Shown: piece by piece, positions 45,323-56,500 of the stretch
Numbering within the stretch: the stretch's first letter is position 1
Layout of the letters: each line of letters begins with the position of its first letter
Assembly: GCF_040270295.1 (NCBI RefSeq)
Contig: NZ_JBELOE010000093.1
Source: Catenovulum sediminis
GTDB taxonomy: Bacteria; Pseudomonadota; Gammaproteobacteria; Enterobacterales; Alteromonadaceae
Length of the DNA: 64,000 bases
Reading direction: 5' to 3' (one strand)
Translations under genes and position numbers: made by a program
Notes under the pieces: generated by a model
What the model was told of the DNA's origin: nothing
Database searches by the model: none
Seen by the model: only the letters and a program-made list of their open reading frames with translations

Positions 45323-48300
45323 ATGAAAAATACCGAAATCTTAAACCGTTTATATCAAGACATTCACGACATTATTTTAAAGCGCCAGCACCCCATCACA
45401 GGTTTACTACCTGCCAGCACCGCAATTACAACACATGGTGACTATACCGATGCTTGGGTGCGTGACAACGTATATTCTATTATGAGTGTATGGGCGCTCA
45501 GTTTAGCCTACAAACGTAGCGGCGAAGTTGATAGAGCAGACGAGCTCGGCCAGTCCACCATCAAATTGATGCGTGGCTTGTTGCAATCTATGATGCGTCA
45601 ATCAGACAAAGTTGAAAAATTTAAACACACCCTGCATATCAAAGATGCATTGCACGCCAAATACGACACTGAAAGTGGGTTAACAGTTGTCGGCGATGAC
45701 GAATGGGGTCATTTACAAGTTGATGCGACTTCAATATTTTTATTAATGATCGCGCAAATGTCAGCGTCTGGTTTACGTATCATCAATACTTTTGACGAAG
45801 TTGATTTTGTACAAAATTTAATATACTACATAGCCTATGCATATCGGATCCCAGACTATGGTATTTGGGAACGCGGCAACAAAATTAACAATGGTAAAGT
45901 TGAGATCAACGCCAGCTCTGTTGGTATGGCAAAAGCCGCTTTACAAGCACTAGATGGCTTTAATTTGTTTGGCAAAGATGCCAATCCAAGAGCTATTGTG
46001 CATTCAATACCAGATGGCATTTCAAGAGCGCGCAATACACTTGCCCGATTATTACCGCGCGAATCCATCTCAAAAGAAGTGGATAGTGCACTCCTGAGTA
46101 TTATTGGTTTCCCCGCCTTTGCCGTTGGCGATAAAAAGTTAGTGCAAAAAACCCGCGATAAAATACTCTCTGAACTAGGCGGTGAATATGGCTGTAAACG
46201 CTTTTTATGGGATGGTCACCAAACTGCAGTAGAAGATCACTCTCGTATTCATTACGAGCACTACGAACTCACTAACTTTAAAGATATCGAATCAGAATGG
46301 CCTCTTTTCTATACTTACCTGTATATACAAGCCATTTATGACGGTGACACGCAAGCGGCCAAACAGTACCGGCAGAAACTTGAATCAGTGATGATCGAAA
46401 AAGACGGTAAAAAACTGATCCCAGAATTATACTATTTAGAGCCTGAGCATATTGAAGCAGAACGAGCTGAACCGCACAGTCAGCCACGCAGTGCAAATGA
46501 GAACTTGCCGTTGGTTTGGGCACAAAGCTTATATTATACCGGCTTTATGTTGGATGAAGGTTTAATAGAGTTAAACGACCTTGATCCACTAAAACTAAGA
46601 CATCGTTCATCGAAAGATAATGAAACGCAAATTGCACTGGTTGTTTTAGCTGAAAATGAAGGTATCAAACAGCTATTGGCAAATCATGGTGTTATCGCAG
46701 AAACGCCAGAAGATATAAAACCACTGAGGGTATTATCTGCGGGTCAATTGGTTGAAGCTTACCGCCATTTAGGTGAAAACTCGGTATTAGGTTTAACAGG
46801 TCGTCCAAAACGTCGTTTCCAAAGTTTGGCAACCGCTAAAACATACGACATCAATGGTGTGCCCTATTTATGTTTATCGTCACTACAGCAAGACAGACAA
46901 AACTACCGCTATTTTGATGCTGCGTTAGAAAGTGAAATATTGGCCAATGAAATTAGCCACATTAATAAACACTGGATTAATAAAGAAGCAGCTGTTGTCA
47001 CGTATATGGTGACACAAGCAATGTGCGAGTCTGCCCGCGTTGCACCATTGTTTGAAACGCTTAAAAAATTACAACTGCGCAGCCAGCACCCTAACGTCGG
47101 TTATGCATCCGCCTCTTTAGCTAGAAGAGCATCAAGAGTGAGCAGATTGAATTTATCTACATTTGATGTATCTGAAATGATATTTCAGCCTGTTGCCGGC
47201 AGTGAAAACGAATATTACCCATTCAACCCTCAAGATCTAATCAGTGAAGTATCTGACAATCTAGCTGATTTGGAAACGGGTGATATCTCCTGTCATTTAA
47301 GATTGACACAATGGATGAGTAAATTTGGCCTAAGCGGTGATATCAGCACCAACCAAAGCATTAGATTACGTGACTTGATTGAAGCCTGTTACCAGATAGC
47401 GCGTCTTAAAAATTACTGGTTAACCGCGCGCTGGTGTTTTTCTGTATTAGGCTATTCCCACAGTGATTTAGCTGACGATTTGTCACTTTTATGCTCCAGA
47501 AATTTAAGTATATTGGTCGGAACAAATAACTTAACGGTACTCAGCGGTGATGAAAATTATCTCGATCAGGAAGAGTTAATCAGCACGTTAGACAAAGCGG
47601 CCAAAACACCACTGGAAAGAGCATTAGTCCAAGAGTTATTGGTTATCTTAAGTTATACCATTCGAACCAATACCCAATTATTTGATGGTATCCGGTCCAT
47701 TCATTTACACAATTTATTGGCCATGTGTTCAGACAGTAAAAAGAACCAGTGTGCAACCCTAGAGTTGCTGGCTGAACGTTCACCTCGTCAAATGATGGCC
47801 GAAGTACAATCTATCCTAGAAACGCAACACAAAGCCTATGATGTTGATGTAAAGGTCAGCTTCTCGCGCAAAGATGGCTCAAGCCCTTATACAGCGGATA
47901 AAGCACATGCAATGGATACAGATTGGTTATTGTGGCGTTCAGAGCGTGGTCTAATTACCCGCTTCGACGATGACTTTTTAACAGCCATCTGGCAAAGTTT
48001 AGGCTTTTGTAAAGGCATTGTATTTGGTGATACACCAGAAGACAAAGCTTGTCTGGATAGCAAGTTAATTCGCAGTTCAATGACCCCAGGCGAAGAAAGT
48101 TTTGCCCGTTTAGTTGATGAACTGATTCAACACGCACATCCTGTCTACTACAAAGCTGCGCTGGTGGAAGTGTTAGCGATTTATTTCCGCTATTGCCAAC
48201 AAAACCCAGATGTCATTACCGATAACCTTATTGTTTTAGGTGAAGTATTGGCTAAAGCGGCACATAAATTAATAGAAATAGAAGGTGAAGACGCAAATGC

Positions 48301-48391
48301 GCAGAGTGAATTAGAGCAGCTGCTGATGAGCTCACCAGAAGTCTTACAAGAATACGTCAATATCATTTTTAAAATTGAATTAGGCGAGTAG
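45323..48391 (+). CDS. large GH15 / phosphorylase-kinase alpha-beta-like protein
   Basis: A 1022-residue soluble protein. The N-terminal about 450 residues have the (alpha/alpha)6 toroid signatures of glycoside hydrolase family 15 and of phosphorylase kinase regulatory subunits: LPASTAITTHGDYTDAWVRD, DEWGHLQVDATS, YRIPDYGIWERGN and EINASSVGMAK. The rest is helical and resembles the long C-terminal part of phosphorylase kinase alpha/beta. Proteins of this class occur in marine gammaproteobacteria; the enzymatic activity is not established. No signal peptide, so cytosolic glucan handling or regulation is inferred. The ATG at 45323 follows GGAAGAAA; a GTG at 45308 is possible. It lies 94 bases before an HD-GYP gene, separated by a terminator. 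Confidence 0.72.
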   Translation: MKNTEILNRLYQDIHDIILKRQHPITGLLPASTAITTHGDYTDAWVRDNVYSIMSVWALSLAYKRSGEVDRADELGQSTIKLMRGLLQSMMRQSDKVEKFKHTLHIKDALHAKYDTESGLTVVGDDEWGHLQVDATSIFLLMIAQMSASGLRIINTFDEVDFVQNLIYYIAYAYRIPDYGIWERGNKINNGKVEINASSVGMAKAALQALDGFNLFGKDANPRAIVHSIPDGISRARNTLARLLPRESISKEVDSALLSIIGFPAFAVGDKKLVQKTRDKILSELGGEYGCKRFLWDGHQTAVEDHSRIHYEHYELTNFKDIESEWPLFYTYLYIQAIYDGDTQAAKQYRQKLESVMIEKDGKKLIPELYYLEPEHIEAERAEPHSQPRSANENLPLVWAQSLYYTGFMLDEGLIELNDLDPLKLRHRSSKDNETQIALVVLAENEGIKQLLANHGVIAETPEDIKPLRVLSAGQLVEAYRHLGENSVLGLTGRPKRRFQSLATAKTYDINGVPYLCLSSLQQDRQNYRYFDAALESEILANEISHINKHWINKEAAVVTYMVTQAMCESARVAPLFETLKKLQLRSQHPNVGYASASLARRASRVSRLNLSTFDVSEMIFQPVAGSENEYYPFNPQDLISEVSDNLADLETGDISCHLRLTQWMSKFGLSGDISTNQSIRLRDLIEACYQIARLKNYWLTARWCFSVLGYSHSDLADDLSLLCSRNLSILVGTNNLTVLSGDENYLDQEELISTLDKAAKTPLERALVQELLVILSYTIRTNTQLFDGIRSIHLHNLLAMCSDSKKNQCATLELLAERSPRQMMAEVQSILETQHKAYDVDVKVSFSRKDGSSPYTADKAHAMDTDWLLWRSERGLITRFDDDFLTAIWQSLGFCKGIVFGDTPEDKACLDSKLIRSSMTPGEESFARLVDELIQHAHPVYYKAALVEVLAIYFRYCQQNPDVITDNLIVLGEVLAKAAHKLIEIEGEDANAQSELEQLLMSSPEVLQEYVNIIFKIELGE

Positions 48392-48410
48392 AGCATTAAT
48401 TTAACTGTCA

Positions 48411-48437
48411 AAAAGCTAAGCAAATTGCTTAGCTTTT
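48411..48437. terminator. hairpin terminator between GH15-like and HD-GYP genes
   Basis: AAAAGCTAAGCAA and TTGCTTAGCTTTT form a 27-base near-perfect palindrome with flanking A and T runs, able to terminate in either direction. It lies 20 bases after the GH15-like stop. Confidence 0.8.
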
Positions 48438-48485
48438 GCTATCGTATATATATAACTGATTTGCAAAGGTTGTAGAACTTTAAAT

Positions 48486-49685
48486 ATGAAATCAATCCCA
48501 ATTACCGAATTGAAACCGGGCATGTATGTTGTATCCGTCTCCAAACAAAAAGGACAATTGGGTGTAAAATCAAGTGGATGGGTTAAAAACCAAGCGATTA
48601 TTAAGTCTCTAAAAGATAAAGGTGTTATCGAAGTTGAAATCGACCCTGACAAAACGCTAGAGAGCGAAGATGCCAGTCGAAAACAAGCTAAAACGCCCGA
48701 GCAAGTAGACAATAGCCGTAAGGCGAAAATCAAGCCTGTGGCTGTGCAAACTGAATTTAAAAAAGCGAAAAAGCTCTATTCTGATGCGCAAGATCTGCAA
48801 GCTAAAATCCTTAAAGGTATCTCTGATGGCCATGCCGTTGATATTGGTCCGGTCAAAACCTTAACAGGTCAATTAATCGATTCAATATTTCGCAATCAGG
48901 ATGCTTTAGCGTGTATGACGCTAATTAGAGATAAAGACCAATATTTATTGGAACATTCATTAAACGTTTCAATACTGATGGCGATGTTTGCTAAATATTT
49001 AAATATCTCTGATGACAAAATAGAGTTATACGCACAAGGTGCGTTCTTACATGACATTGGGAAAATTCTAGTACCGGATGAAGTACTTAACAAACCCGGT
49101 AGGCTGACACCAGAAGAATATGAAATCATCAAAAAGCATGTAGAATTTGGTGTTACGACTTTAGAAAACAGCCCGGGTATCGACGAAGAGTTGATTGAAA
49201 TTGTCAGTTTACATCACGAAAAATTAAATGGACTGGGTTACCCCAAAGGTTTAACCGCGGACGAGATCAGTCTAGCGGGCCGGATGTTAAGCATAGTCGA
49301 TATATATGATGCATTAACCGCAGAACGTATTTATAAAAAAGGTATGACGCCACAAGCTGCGTTTAAAATCTTGTTTAAAATGGCTCCAAATGAACTGGAC
49401 TCTGAATTACTGAATAAATTTATTCAATGCGTAGGAATTCACCCTGTCGGCTCGTTAGTTCAATTAGACAGTGGAAAGCTAGCCATTGTAATAGAGGCCA
49501 ATAAAACCGAGCCATTAAAGCCCATTGTCAAAGTATTTTATAATATTAAACATAAACATTACTCTGAAATAAAAGATCTCGATTTATCTAAAAAACACGT
49601 AAATGATAGTATTGAGCGCTCAATAAAACCGGAGCAATTTGACATAGAATTGAAAAAATTCTTCCATGAAGTTCTGATACCATGA
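48486..49685 (+). CDS. HD-GYP c-di-GMP phosphodiesterase with DUF3391
   Basis: A 399-residue cytosolic protein. An N-terminal DUF3391-type domain (SIPITELKPGMYVVSV) is followed by a lysine-rich linker (about 60-90) and an HD-GYP domain: H189-D190 in FLHDIGK, HHEKLNGLGYP with G251-Y252-P253, and DIYDALTAERIYKKG. The intact HD and GYP motifs predict hydrolysis of c-di-GMP to pGpG or GMP. A C-terminal beta-rich tail (IHPVGSLVQLDSGKLAIVIE) is common in this subgroup. It has its own leader after a terminator. Confidence 0.93.
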   Translation: MKSIPITELKPGMYVVSVSKQKGQLGVKSSGWVKNQAIIKSLKDKGVIEVEIDPDKTLESEDASRKQAKTPEQVDNSRKAKIKPVAVQTEFKKAKKLYSDAQDLQAKILKGISDGHAVDIGPVKTLTGQLIDSIFRNQDALACMTLIRDKDQYLLEHSLNVSILMAMFAKYLNISDDKIELYAQGAFLHDIGKILVPDEVLNKPGRLTPEEYEIIKKHVEFGVTTLENSPGIDEELIEIVSLHHEKLNGLGYPKGLTADEISLAGRMLSIVDIYDALTAERIYKKGMTPQAAFKILFKMAPNELDSELLNKFIQCVGIHPVGSLVQLDSGKLAIVIEANKTEPLKPIVKVFYNIKHKHYSEIKDLDLSKKHVNDSIERSIKPEQFDIELKKFFHEVLIP

Positions 49686-49711
49686 GTTAAAGTGCAAACA
49701 TTTCACAGCTT

Positions 49712-50485
49712 ATGTTAAAAAACATCCTTCTTGGCCTAATGCTAATGCTACAAATGTCACCTCTTTGGGCATGGGGCCCTGTCGGCCATAAGCTAACAGG
49801 TGATCTCGCGCAGCCTTTATTAACGGTGAAAGCGCAGCACGCAGTAAAAAATTTACTGGGCAACGAAACATTGGCCGAAGCGACACTTTACCTTGATAAG
49901 ATGCGTTCTGACAAACGATTGTTTTGGCAAAAAACCGCCTCACCATGGCATTATGTAACCCTGCCAAAAGGACAGACTTATTCGCCGGATAAAGCCCCCC
50001 GAAAAGGAGATGCTTACACCGCACTCGAAAAATACAGCCAACAATTAAAAAGTCGCTATGCGACCACGCAAGAGAAAAAACTGGCACTGTACTTTATCAT
50101 TCACATCATTGGCGATTTGCATCAGCCCTTGCATGTGGGAAATGGCAAAGACAGAGGCGGCAACGACACCACAGTCTACTTTTCAGGTAAAAAAACAAAT
50201 TTACATAGATTATGGGATAGCCAGCTAATTAACAGCGAAGGTAAAAAATATCAAACTTGGCGACAAGAATTAACAGATGACCTGTCCGCACAGCCCATTG
50301 CACTGTGGCAAGCAGCAAATGTTTTTGACTGGATAGCTGAAAGTGCAGCAATACGGGATACTATTTATCCAAAGGAAAAAGTAATTACGCCAAAATACAA
50401 GCAGGCAAACTTACCGATTATTAAAACCCGCATCCAACAAGCTGCCGTTCGCATGGCTGCTTATTTAAATACCACTTTCGAATAA
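49712..50485 (+). CDS. S1/P1-type zinc nuclease, secreted
   Basis: A 257-residue protein with a signal peptide (cleavage likely before WGPVGH). The mature N-terminal Trp and His (WGPVGHKLTGDLA), PWHYVTLP, and HIIGDLHQPLHVGNGKDRGGNDT are the zinc ligands and fold motifs of S1/P1 nucleases. The family cleaves single-stranded DNA and RNA at the 3' side and can act as a 3'-nucleotidase; here it is periplasmic or exported, probably for nucleic-acid scavenging. It starts 26 bases after the HD-GYP gene. Confidence 0.93.
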   Translation: MLKNILLGLMLMLQMSPLWAWGPVGHKLTGDLAQPLLTVKAQHAVKNLLGNETLAEATLYLDKMRSDKRLFWQKTASPWHYVTLPKGQTYSPDKAPRKGDAYTALEKYSQQLKSRYATTQEKKLALYFIIHIIGDLHQPLHVGNGKDRGGNDTTVYFSGKKTNLHRLWDSQLINSEGKKYQTWRQELTDDLSAQPIALWQAANVFDWIAESAAIRDTIYPKEKVITPKYKQANLPIIKTRIQQAAVRMAAYLNTTFE

Positions 50486-50584
50486 ATTTAGAACAGATAT
50501 TTATTTGTTACTTTATTGTTAATCTAAAAAGCGCTATGATACAAATGCCACCGGTAGCATACAATAGACAAATGGATCTTAAAT

Positions 50585-51442
50585 ATGAAAATTACGATAA
50601 ATCTAATAGCTTTGTTATTCATATTTTCCGCCAGCAATCATACGCTGGCGGGACAAACCGTCATAACGAATAAAAAGTCAAACTCACAAAGTGAGTATAT
50701 GAGTGGACTTTTACAACTTGCCTTATCCTATGCTGATACCCCTTATCAATATTCGACAACCGATGAAGTTCTGTCGAAAACACGGGTACTAGAATCATTG
50801 AAAACAGGTTCTGTGCACGTTACATGGGGCGGTACATCTGAACAATTAGAAGCAAGTTATCTACCCATTAGAATAGATACATACAGGGGATTAATGAGCC
50901 ATAGACTGATGTTTATCAGGCAAGGAGAACAAGAAAAATTTGATAACATAACAAGCTTAGAAGATTTTAAATCAATTAAATTTGGCCAAGGCAGACGCTG
51001 GCAAGATACTAAAATTCTAGAAGCAGCTGATTTGCAAGTGATTAAGTCAAACAAGAAAAAAAACTTATATTATATGCTCGATGGCGGGCGTTTTGATGCC
51101 TTTCCACGCGGCGCAACAGAAGCACTTAGCGAACTAAGTAATTACCCAGGCTTAGCGCTCACGCTTGAACAGAGCTTAGTGATTATATATCCCCTGCCAA
51201 CATACTTTTTTGTCTCTAAAAAGTATCCTCAGTTAGCGCTAGATATTGAGCAAGGTTTAGAAACCATGTTAAAAGATGGCAAGTTTGACGAGTATTTTTA
51301 TGGCAGTGAAGAGATTCAAAGTACTTTACGACGCGCCAACTTAAAAAATAGACGCGCCATTCGCTTGGATAACCCCTATTTACCTGAAAAAACGCCTTTA
51401 CACCGCAAAGAACTGTGGCTTGACTTAACGGCCCAAAATTAG
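50585..51442 (+). CDS. periplasmic solute-binding-like protein (SBP_bac_3-like)
   Basis: A 285-residue secreted protein with a signal peptide ending near HTLAG. The segments LEDFKSIKFGQGRRWQDTKILEA, MLDGGRFDAFPRGATEAL and YFFVSKKYPQLALDIEQGLE fit the extracellular solute-binding family 3 fold, in which such proteins bind amino acids or act as orphan sensors. No transporter genes adjoin it. The ligand is unknown. Its 3' end overlaps the convergent ABC exporter gene by four bases. Confidence 0.7.
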   Translation: MKITINLIALLFIFSASNHTLAGQTVITNKKSNSQSEYMSGLLQLALSYADTPYQYSTTDEVLSKTRVLESLKTGSVHVTWGGTSEQLEASYLPIRIDTYRGLMSHRLMFIRQGEQEKFDNITSLEDFKSIKFGQGRRWQDTKILEAADLQVIKSNKKKNLYYMLDGGRFDAFPRGATEALSELSNYPGLALTLEQSLVIIYPLPTYFFVSKKYPQLALDIEQGLETMLKDGKFDEYFYGSEEIQSTLRRANLKNRRAIRLDNPYLPEKTPLHRKELWLDLTAQN

Positions 51443-53238
51443 CTTTTTTGCTGCTGTTGCATGTGCCACATACTGGCGTAACGGCCGTCAAGTGCCAGTA
51501 GTTTAGTATGTGTGCCCTGCTCAACCACCTCCCCCTGATGTAAAACAATAATATTGTCTGCATCAATAATCGTCGATAAACGGTGTGCAACAACTAAACT
51601 GGTATGCCCTTTTGCAACTTGGTTAAAAGCCGATAAAATAGCTTGCTCTGAAGCGCTATCCAATGACGAAGTTGCTTCGTCAAACAACATAATAGGGGCA
51701 CTTTTTAATATGCTTCTGGCAATTGCCACACGTTGTTTTTCGCCGCCTGATAATTTTAACCCTCTTTCACCAACAACCGTTTGATGACCTTTAGGCAGTG
51801 ACGCTACAAAATGCGCTAAATGCGCTAACTTTATTGCATTGAGCACCTCTTGTTCAGTCGCATCAGGCCGACCATACAATACATTATTGTATAAGGTATC
51901 GTTAAACAACACTGTATCCTGTGGAACCATCCCCATGAGTCTGCGCAAACTTTCTAAAGTCACTAAGCTAATATCTTGCCCACCAATTTTAATGCTGCCT
52001 GCGGATAAATTATAAAAACGAAACAATAGTTTAATCAGGGTAGATTTACCCGACCCACTTTCACCTACTATTGCCACCTTTTTGCCGGCCGGAACAACAA
52101 ACGAAACCTGCTTTAAAATAGGTCTGTCGCTTTGATATGCAAAACTAACTTGTTCAAATGCAATATCTGTTTGGATTGGTTTTAAGATTTCGGCATTATC
52201 AGCGTCAACCACATTAGGTTTGCGTTTTAATAATGAAAACATATGCTCTATATTTGCCAGCGAACCTTTAATTTCGCGGTAAACAAAACCCAAAAAGTTC
52301 AGTGGAATAAATAGCTGCATCATAAATGCGTTAACCAGCACAAAATCACCGATACTCATGCGATTGTCTGCAACATGATAGGCGGCTAATATCATCATCG
52401 CAGCCATTGCTACAGCGATGACAAGAGCCTGCCCAGCATTTAAGGCAAACAGTGACAGTCGGTTTTTACGTTTTGCAACCTCCCAGTCAGCTAAAGCTTG
52501 ATCATAACGGTTTGCTTCAAACTTTTCGTTATTGAAATATTTAACCGTTTCATAGTTTAATAAACTATCAATCGCGCGCGTACTGGATTTCGAGTCAGCT
52601 TGCGCTGCTTGTCTCACATACTCTGTACGCCACTCAGTTGCCAGTATTGAGTAGCCGACATAAGCAATGATCGCAATGACAATAATAAGGGCAAAGTGCC
52701 CGCCATAATTAACCCAAAATAAACCAATTACAAATGCTATTTCTAATAATGTTGGGCCAATATTAAACACCATAAAACGCATTAAAAAACTGACGCCTTG
52801 CGTGCCGCGATCAATATCACGTGCAACACCGCCAGTTTGCCGAGACAGGTGAAAATCAATATCTAATGCATGTAGATGCTGAAAAACTTCTAGCCCTAAA
52901 CGACGAATGGCCCTTTCTGTCACTCGACCAAATAAGGTATCGCGAATTTCACCAATCAGGGTATTTAAAAAGCGCACGACCCCGTATGCGATCAACAATG
53001 CCAGCGGGACCGCTACTAAGCCTGTCGCAACCTTTTCTGTTAGGTTATCCTGATTTAAATCATCAACGATATGCTTCAAGATAAAGGGTAAAGCGACACC
53101 TGCAACCTTAGCAAATACCAAACAGGTTAAAGCTAAAAATACCCGAGCTTTAAACTCAACTAGATAAGGGAATACTTTTCTAACAACTTGCCAGTTCACA
53201 TTCGCATTATCAAAATTATTGTAGTGAGATGGGCGCAT
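51439..53238 (-). CDS. Atm1/ABCB7-type ABC exporter (permease-ATPase fusion)
   Basis: A 599-residue half-transporter with six TM segments in about residues 30-330 and one ATPase domain. The segment DIDFHLSRQTGGVARDIDRGT is the ATM1/HMT1 signature. The ATPase has Walker A GESGSGKST, signature LSGGEKQRVAIARS and Walker B IMLFDEATSSLD. Relatives export glutathione-linked compounds, including metal-thiol conjugates. Here it may serve metal or thiol detoxification, in line with the cys and ggt genes nearby, but the substrate is not shown. A 350-base gap separates it from the RND genes upstream. Confidence 0.9.
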   Translation of the reverse strand: MRPSHYNNFDNANVNWQVVRKVFPYLVEFKARVFLALTCLVFAKVAGVALPFILKHIVDDLNQDNLTEKVATGLVAVPLALLIAYGVVRFLNTLIGEIRDTLFGRVTERAIRRLGLEVFQHLHALDIDFHLSRQTGGVARDIDRGTQGVSFLMRFMVFNIGPTLLEIAFVIGLFWVNYGGHFALIIVIAIIAYVGYSILATEWRTEYVRQAAQADSKSSTRAIDSLLNYETVKYFNNEKFEANRYDQALADWEVAKRKNRLSLFALNAGQALVIAVAMAAMMILAAYHVADNRMSIGDFVLVNAFMMQLFIPLNFLGFVYREIKGSLANIEHMFSLLKRKPNVVDADNAEILKPIQTDIAFEQVSFAYQSDRPILKQVSFVVPAGKKVAIVGESGSGKSTLIKLLFRFYNLSAGSIKIGGQDISLVTLESLRRLMGMVPQDTVLFNDTLYNNVLYGRPDATEQEVLNAIKLAHLAHFVASLPKGHQTVVGERGLKLSGGEKQRVAIARSILKSAPIMLFDEATSSLDSASEQAILSAFNQVAKGHTSLVVAHRLSTIIDADNIIVLHQGEVVEQGTHTKLLALDGRYASMWHMQQQQKS

Positions 53239-53588
53239 AAATAACCTAACATTAAAAAAGTTATAAGGAATAAAGTGGAAGGGCCTGTAACTTGAATCAT
53301 ACGATCTGCCAGTGAGGTGAGTACAGCAATTTATGCAAACACAGGGAACAACTTAAACGAAAAAATAAAATTTACAAGATTAATACAGAATTTAAACAGG
53401 AAGGAAACAAAACGGCAAACCAGCACACAAACTGGTTTGCCCGAGAACGACTCACACAATTAACCGCTCTCACACTTACACACAACAGACTTAACCAATC
53501 AAAATGATTAATCGATTAAGTCGGAGCCTATAATAAAGAAATTCTGGTCAAATTAAAATAGCCAAGCATAAAAAATAGGTCAGACCAT
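53239..53588. other. gap between RND operon and ABC exporter
   Basis: No coding potential. It contains the terminator of the RND operon (53404-53440) and a 12-bp palindrome TTAATCGATTAA (53508-53519) of unknown role. The remainder must include the exporter promoter, but I cannot fix its elements. Confidence 0.6.
53404..53440 (-). terminator. intrinsic terminator of the RND efflux operon
   Basis: A perfect 10-bp stem, GGCAAACCAG and CTGGTTTGCC, with an 8-base loop. Read on the minus strand it is followed by GTTTTGTTTCC. It lies 149 bases past the RND permease stop, leaving a long 3' untranslated region. Confidence 0.82.
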
Positions 53589-56500
53589 TCAACTTTCAAT
53601 GACTGGTGTTCGTTTTGTTCTTTTAAAGCGACTTGGCAATGTCTTAATATCGTCCAATATTACGTATAAAGTGGGTAACAACAATAAAGTAATGACCGTT
53701 GAAAATAAAATACCAAAAGCTAACGAAAGCGCCATAGGTATTACAATCTGAGCTTGCAGACTGGTTTCCGAAACAATGGGGATCAGGCCGAAAAAGGTTG
53801 TTAAAGACGTTAATAAGATGGCTCGGAAACGACGACTGCCCGCTTCGCTGATAGCCTCTTTAATTTCAACCCCTCGGCGTACAGATCTGTTTACAAAATC
53901 CACAAATATCAATGAGTCATTTACCACAACACCGGCCAGCGCAATAATACCGAAGAAAGATAAAATACTCATCGCAAGACCAAATATCATATGGCCGATT
54001 ACCGCTCCCACAATCCCAAATGGAATGACCGACATAATAATTAATGGCTGGCTATATGATTTAAGTGGCACTGCCATCAATCCATAAATAACAACCAACG
54101 AGAATGTGAAGCCTAAACCTAAGCTTTGCATGGCTTCTTGCTCTTCTTTAGATGCGCCATATAACTCAAAACTAACCGATGGAAATGCTTCTAGAATCGC
54201 TGGAATATCGTTTTCAATCACTTCACTGGCTAATTTACCCGGCTCACCCACGGCTTTGTCAACCTTGGCCGTAACGCTCACGGAACGCTGAAAATCGATA
54301 CGCTGAATGGTTGAATAGCCCTCACCGATTGTATATTGCGCGACAGCTGAAAAAGGGACTTGTCGTCCATCCTGGGTACTGATCCACATCGCCTCTAAGC
54401 TTTCAATTGAACTCCGCTCAGCTTTGGGATAACGCACCATGACTTTAATTTCTTCTTCATCCCTTTGTATACGTTGCGCTTCTGCACCATAAAATGCCAC
54501 CCTAACCTGACGAGCAACATCCTGCAATGTTAAACCAAACGCTTGCGCTGAAGGCTTCAACGCCAGTTTTATTTCGTCTTTGCCTCCACTGAAAGAATCG
54601 TCAATGTCGTAAACGCCTTCGTATTTTTGCAATTTAAGCTTAAGTTTTTCAGCCGCCGCTGCTATATCTTTAATATTATCGCTGCGAAATAAAAACTCTA
54701 AATCTGAGCCCGCGCCGCCTTGAATAGAACCATTAAAACTCACGGAGCGCACACCTGGCTGTTGACCAAACTCTTCGCGCCACAAATTGGCAATCTCAAC
54801 ACCGTCAACTTGTCCGATGTATTCACGGTTTAATTCAGTCCATATCATGCCGCTGGTTTGACCGGTGTTAAATGCATTACTGTGCGCGATCACATTGTCC
54901 GGTAAATGTGAAAAATAGCTCGGATGAAGACGATATAAAGCCTCTTCCAACTTTGCCAACATCTGATTTGTGACTTTATCCGGCGTACCATCTTCCATTG
55001 TTAAATTGGCTTGTACATAGTCACTGGGCAAATTTGGAAAAAAAACAAATCGCACTGCACCTGATGCAATGAGCCCAGCAACAATAATAAGTAAAGCAAC
55101 AAAACTCGCCAAAGCTGTGTACCGAAATTCAATACACAACTTCAAGAAGGGCAAATAGACCGCCTCGATAAAACGCTTTAAGCCTTTATCAACCGCATGT
55201 CTTATTTTTTGCAGGTAGGTCGGATGTTGTTTTTTTCTGAGCATTTCATCGCTTTGTTCATAACGACGCTTAGGAGAAGATGTCACCATATGGGCGGGCA
55301 GAATCCATTTGGATTCAATCAATGAAAATGCAAGACACAGTATCACCACCATACCAATAGACGACCAAATTGGCGACGATGCACCCGGCACTAAGAGCAT
55401 GGGTACAAAAGCAACGATCGTAGTTAATACTCCGAATGTGGCAGGCATTGCAACCAATTGTGCACCGCGGATCACCACATCGGCCCCAGGTCCATGTGCT
55501 TGCACCGCTGTATGTACACTTTCACCAATAATAATGGCATCGTCAACTACAATGCCTAGGACTAAAATAAACGCGAATAAGCTAATCATATTGATAGAAA
55601 CGCCGGTCATCGGCATCAGCGCCAGTGCGCCTAAAAAGCTGACAAACAAACCCACAATGACCCAAACAGCCAACTTTAAATGCAAAAACAGCGACAAAAT
55701 TACAAATACCAGTAATGCCCCCATAAACATATTACTCAGCATCAAATCAAGACGCCCTTTTAAGTAATAAGAGCTGTCACCCCAGACATCTAAACCAATT
55801 TCGTCCGGTAGTTGCTGTTTTTTATCTTTAATGTAGCTTTTTACAACTTCAGAAATGTGTAAATCATTTTGCTTGCCAACAGATTTAACCTGTATACCCA
55901 CACTATCTTTTTGATCAAAATGCGAAAACGCTTCACGCTCGACAAAACCATCCGTTATGTGTGCGATATCAGCCAGTCGAACCTGGCTACCATCTGAGTT
56001 TGTTAAAATCGTAATTTGCGCAAAATCAGCTTGATGATACGCCTGCCCTTTGGTTCTAAGTAAAATATCGCCGTTTTCCGTTTTAATCGCACCGCCGGGT
56101 AAATCAAGTGAAAAGCGGCGAATGCGATCCGCCACAAAATCTAACGATATATTTAATTCACGTAGTTTACTTTCACTAATTTCTATCGAAATTTCGTAAT
56201 CTCGATCACCAACGATCTCAGCTGCTGAGACCCCAGGCAGTTGCACTATCTCATCCCGAATTTGCTGCGCATAACGCTTCATTTTATGCTCAGATAAATC
56301 ACCAAAAACTTGCACCCAAAGCACTGCCTGTTCCGGTTTCACTCGATATATAACAGGTTTTTCGGTATTGGCCGGAAAACTTGGGATTGCATCAACTTGT
56401 ACTTTTACTTCGTTCAGGATCTCAACGACATCGTATCCTTCTGACACTTCTATAATGACGCGTGCTAAGCCTTCCTGCGCGACCGATTCTATCTTTTTAA

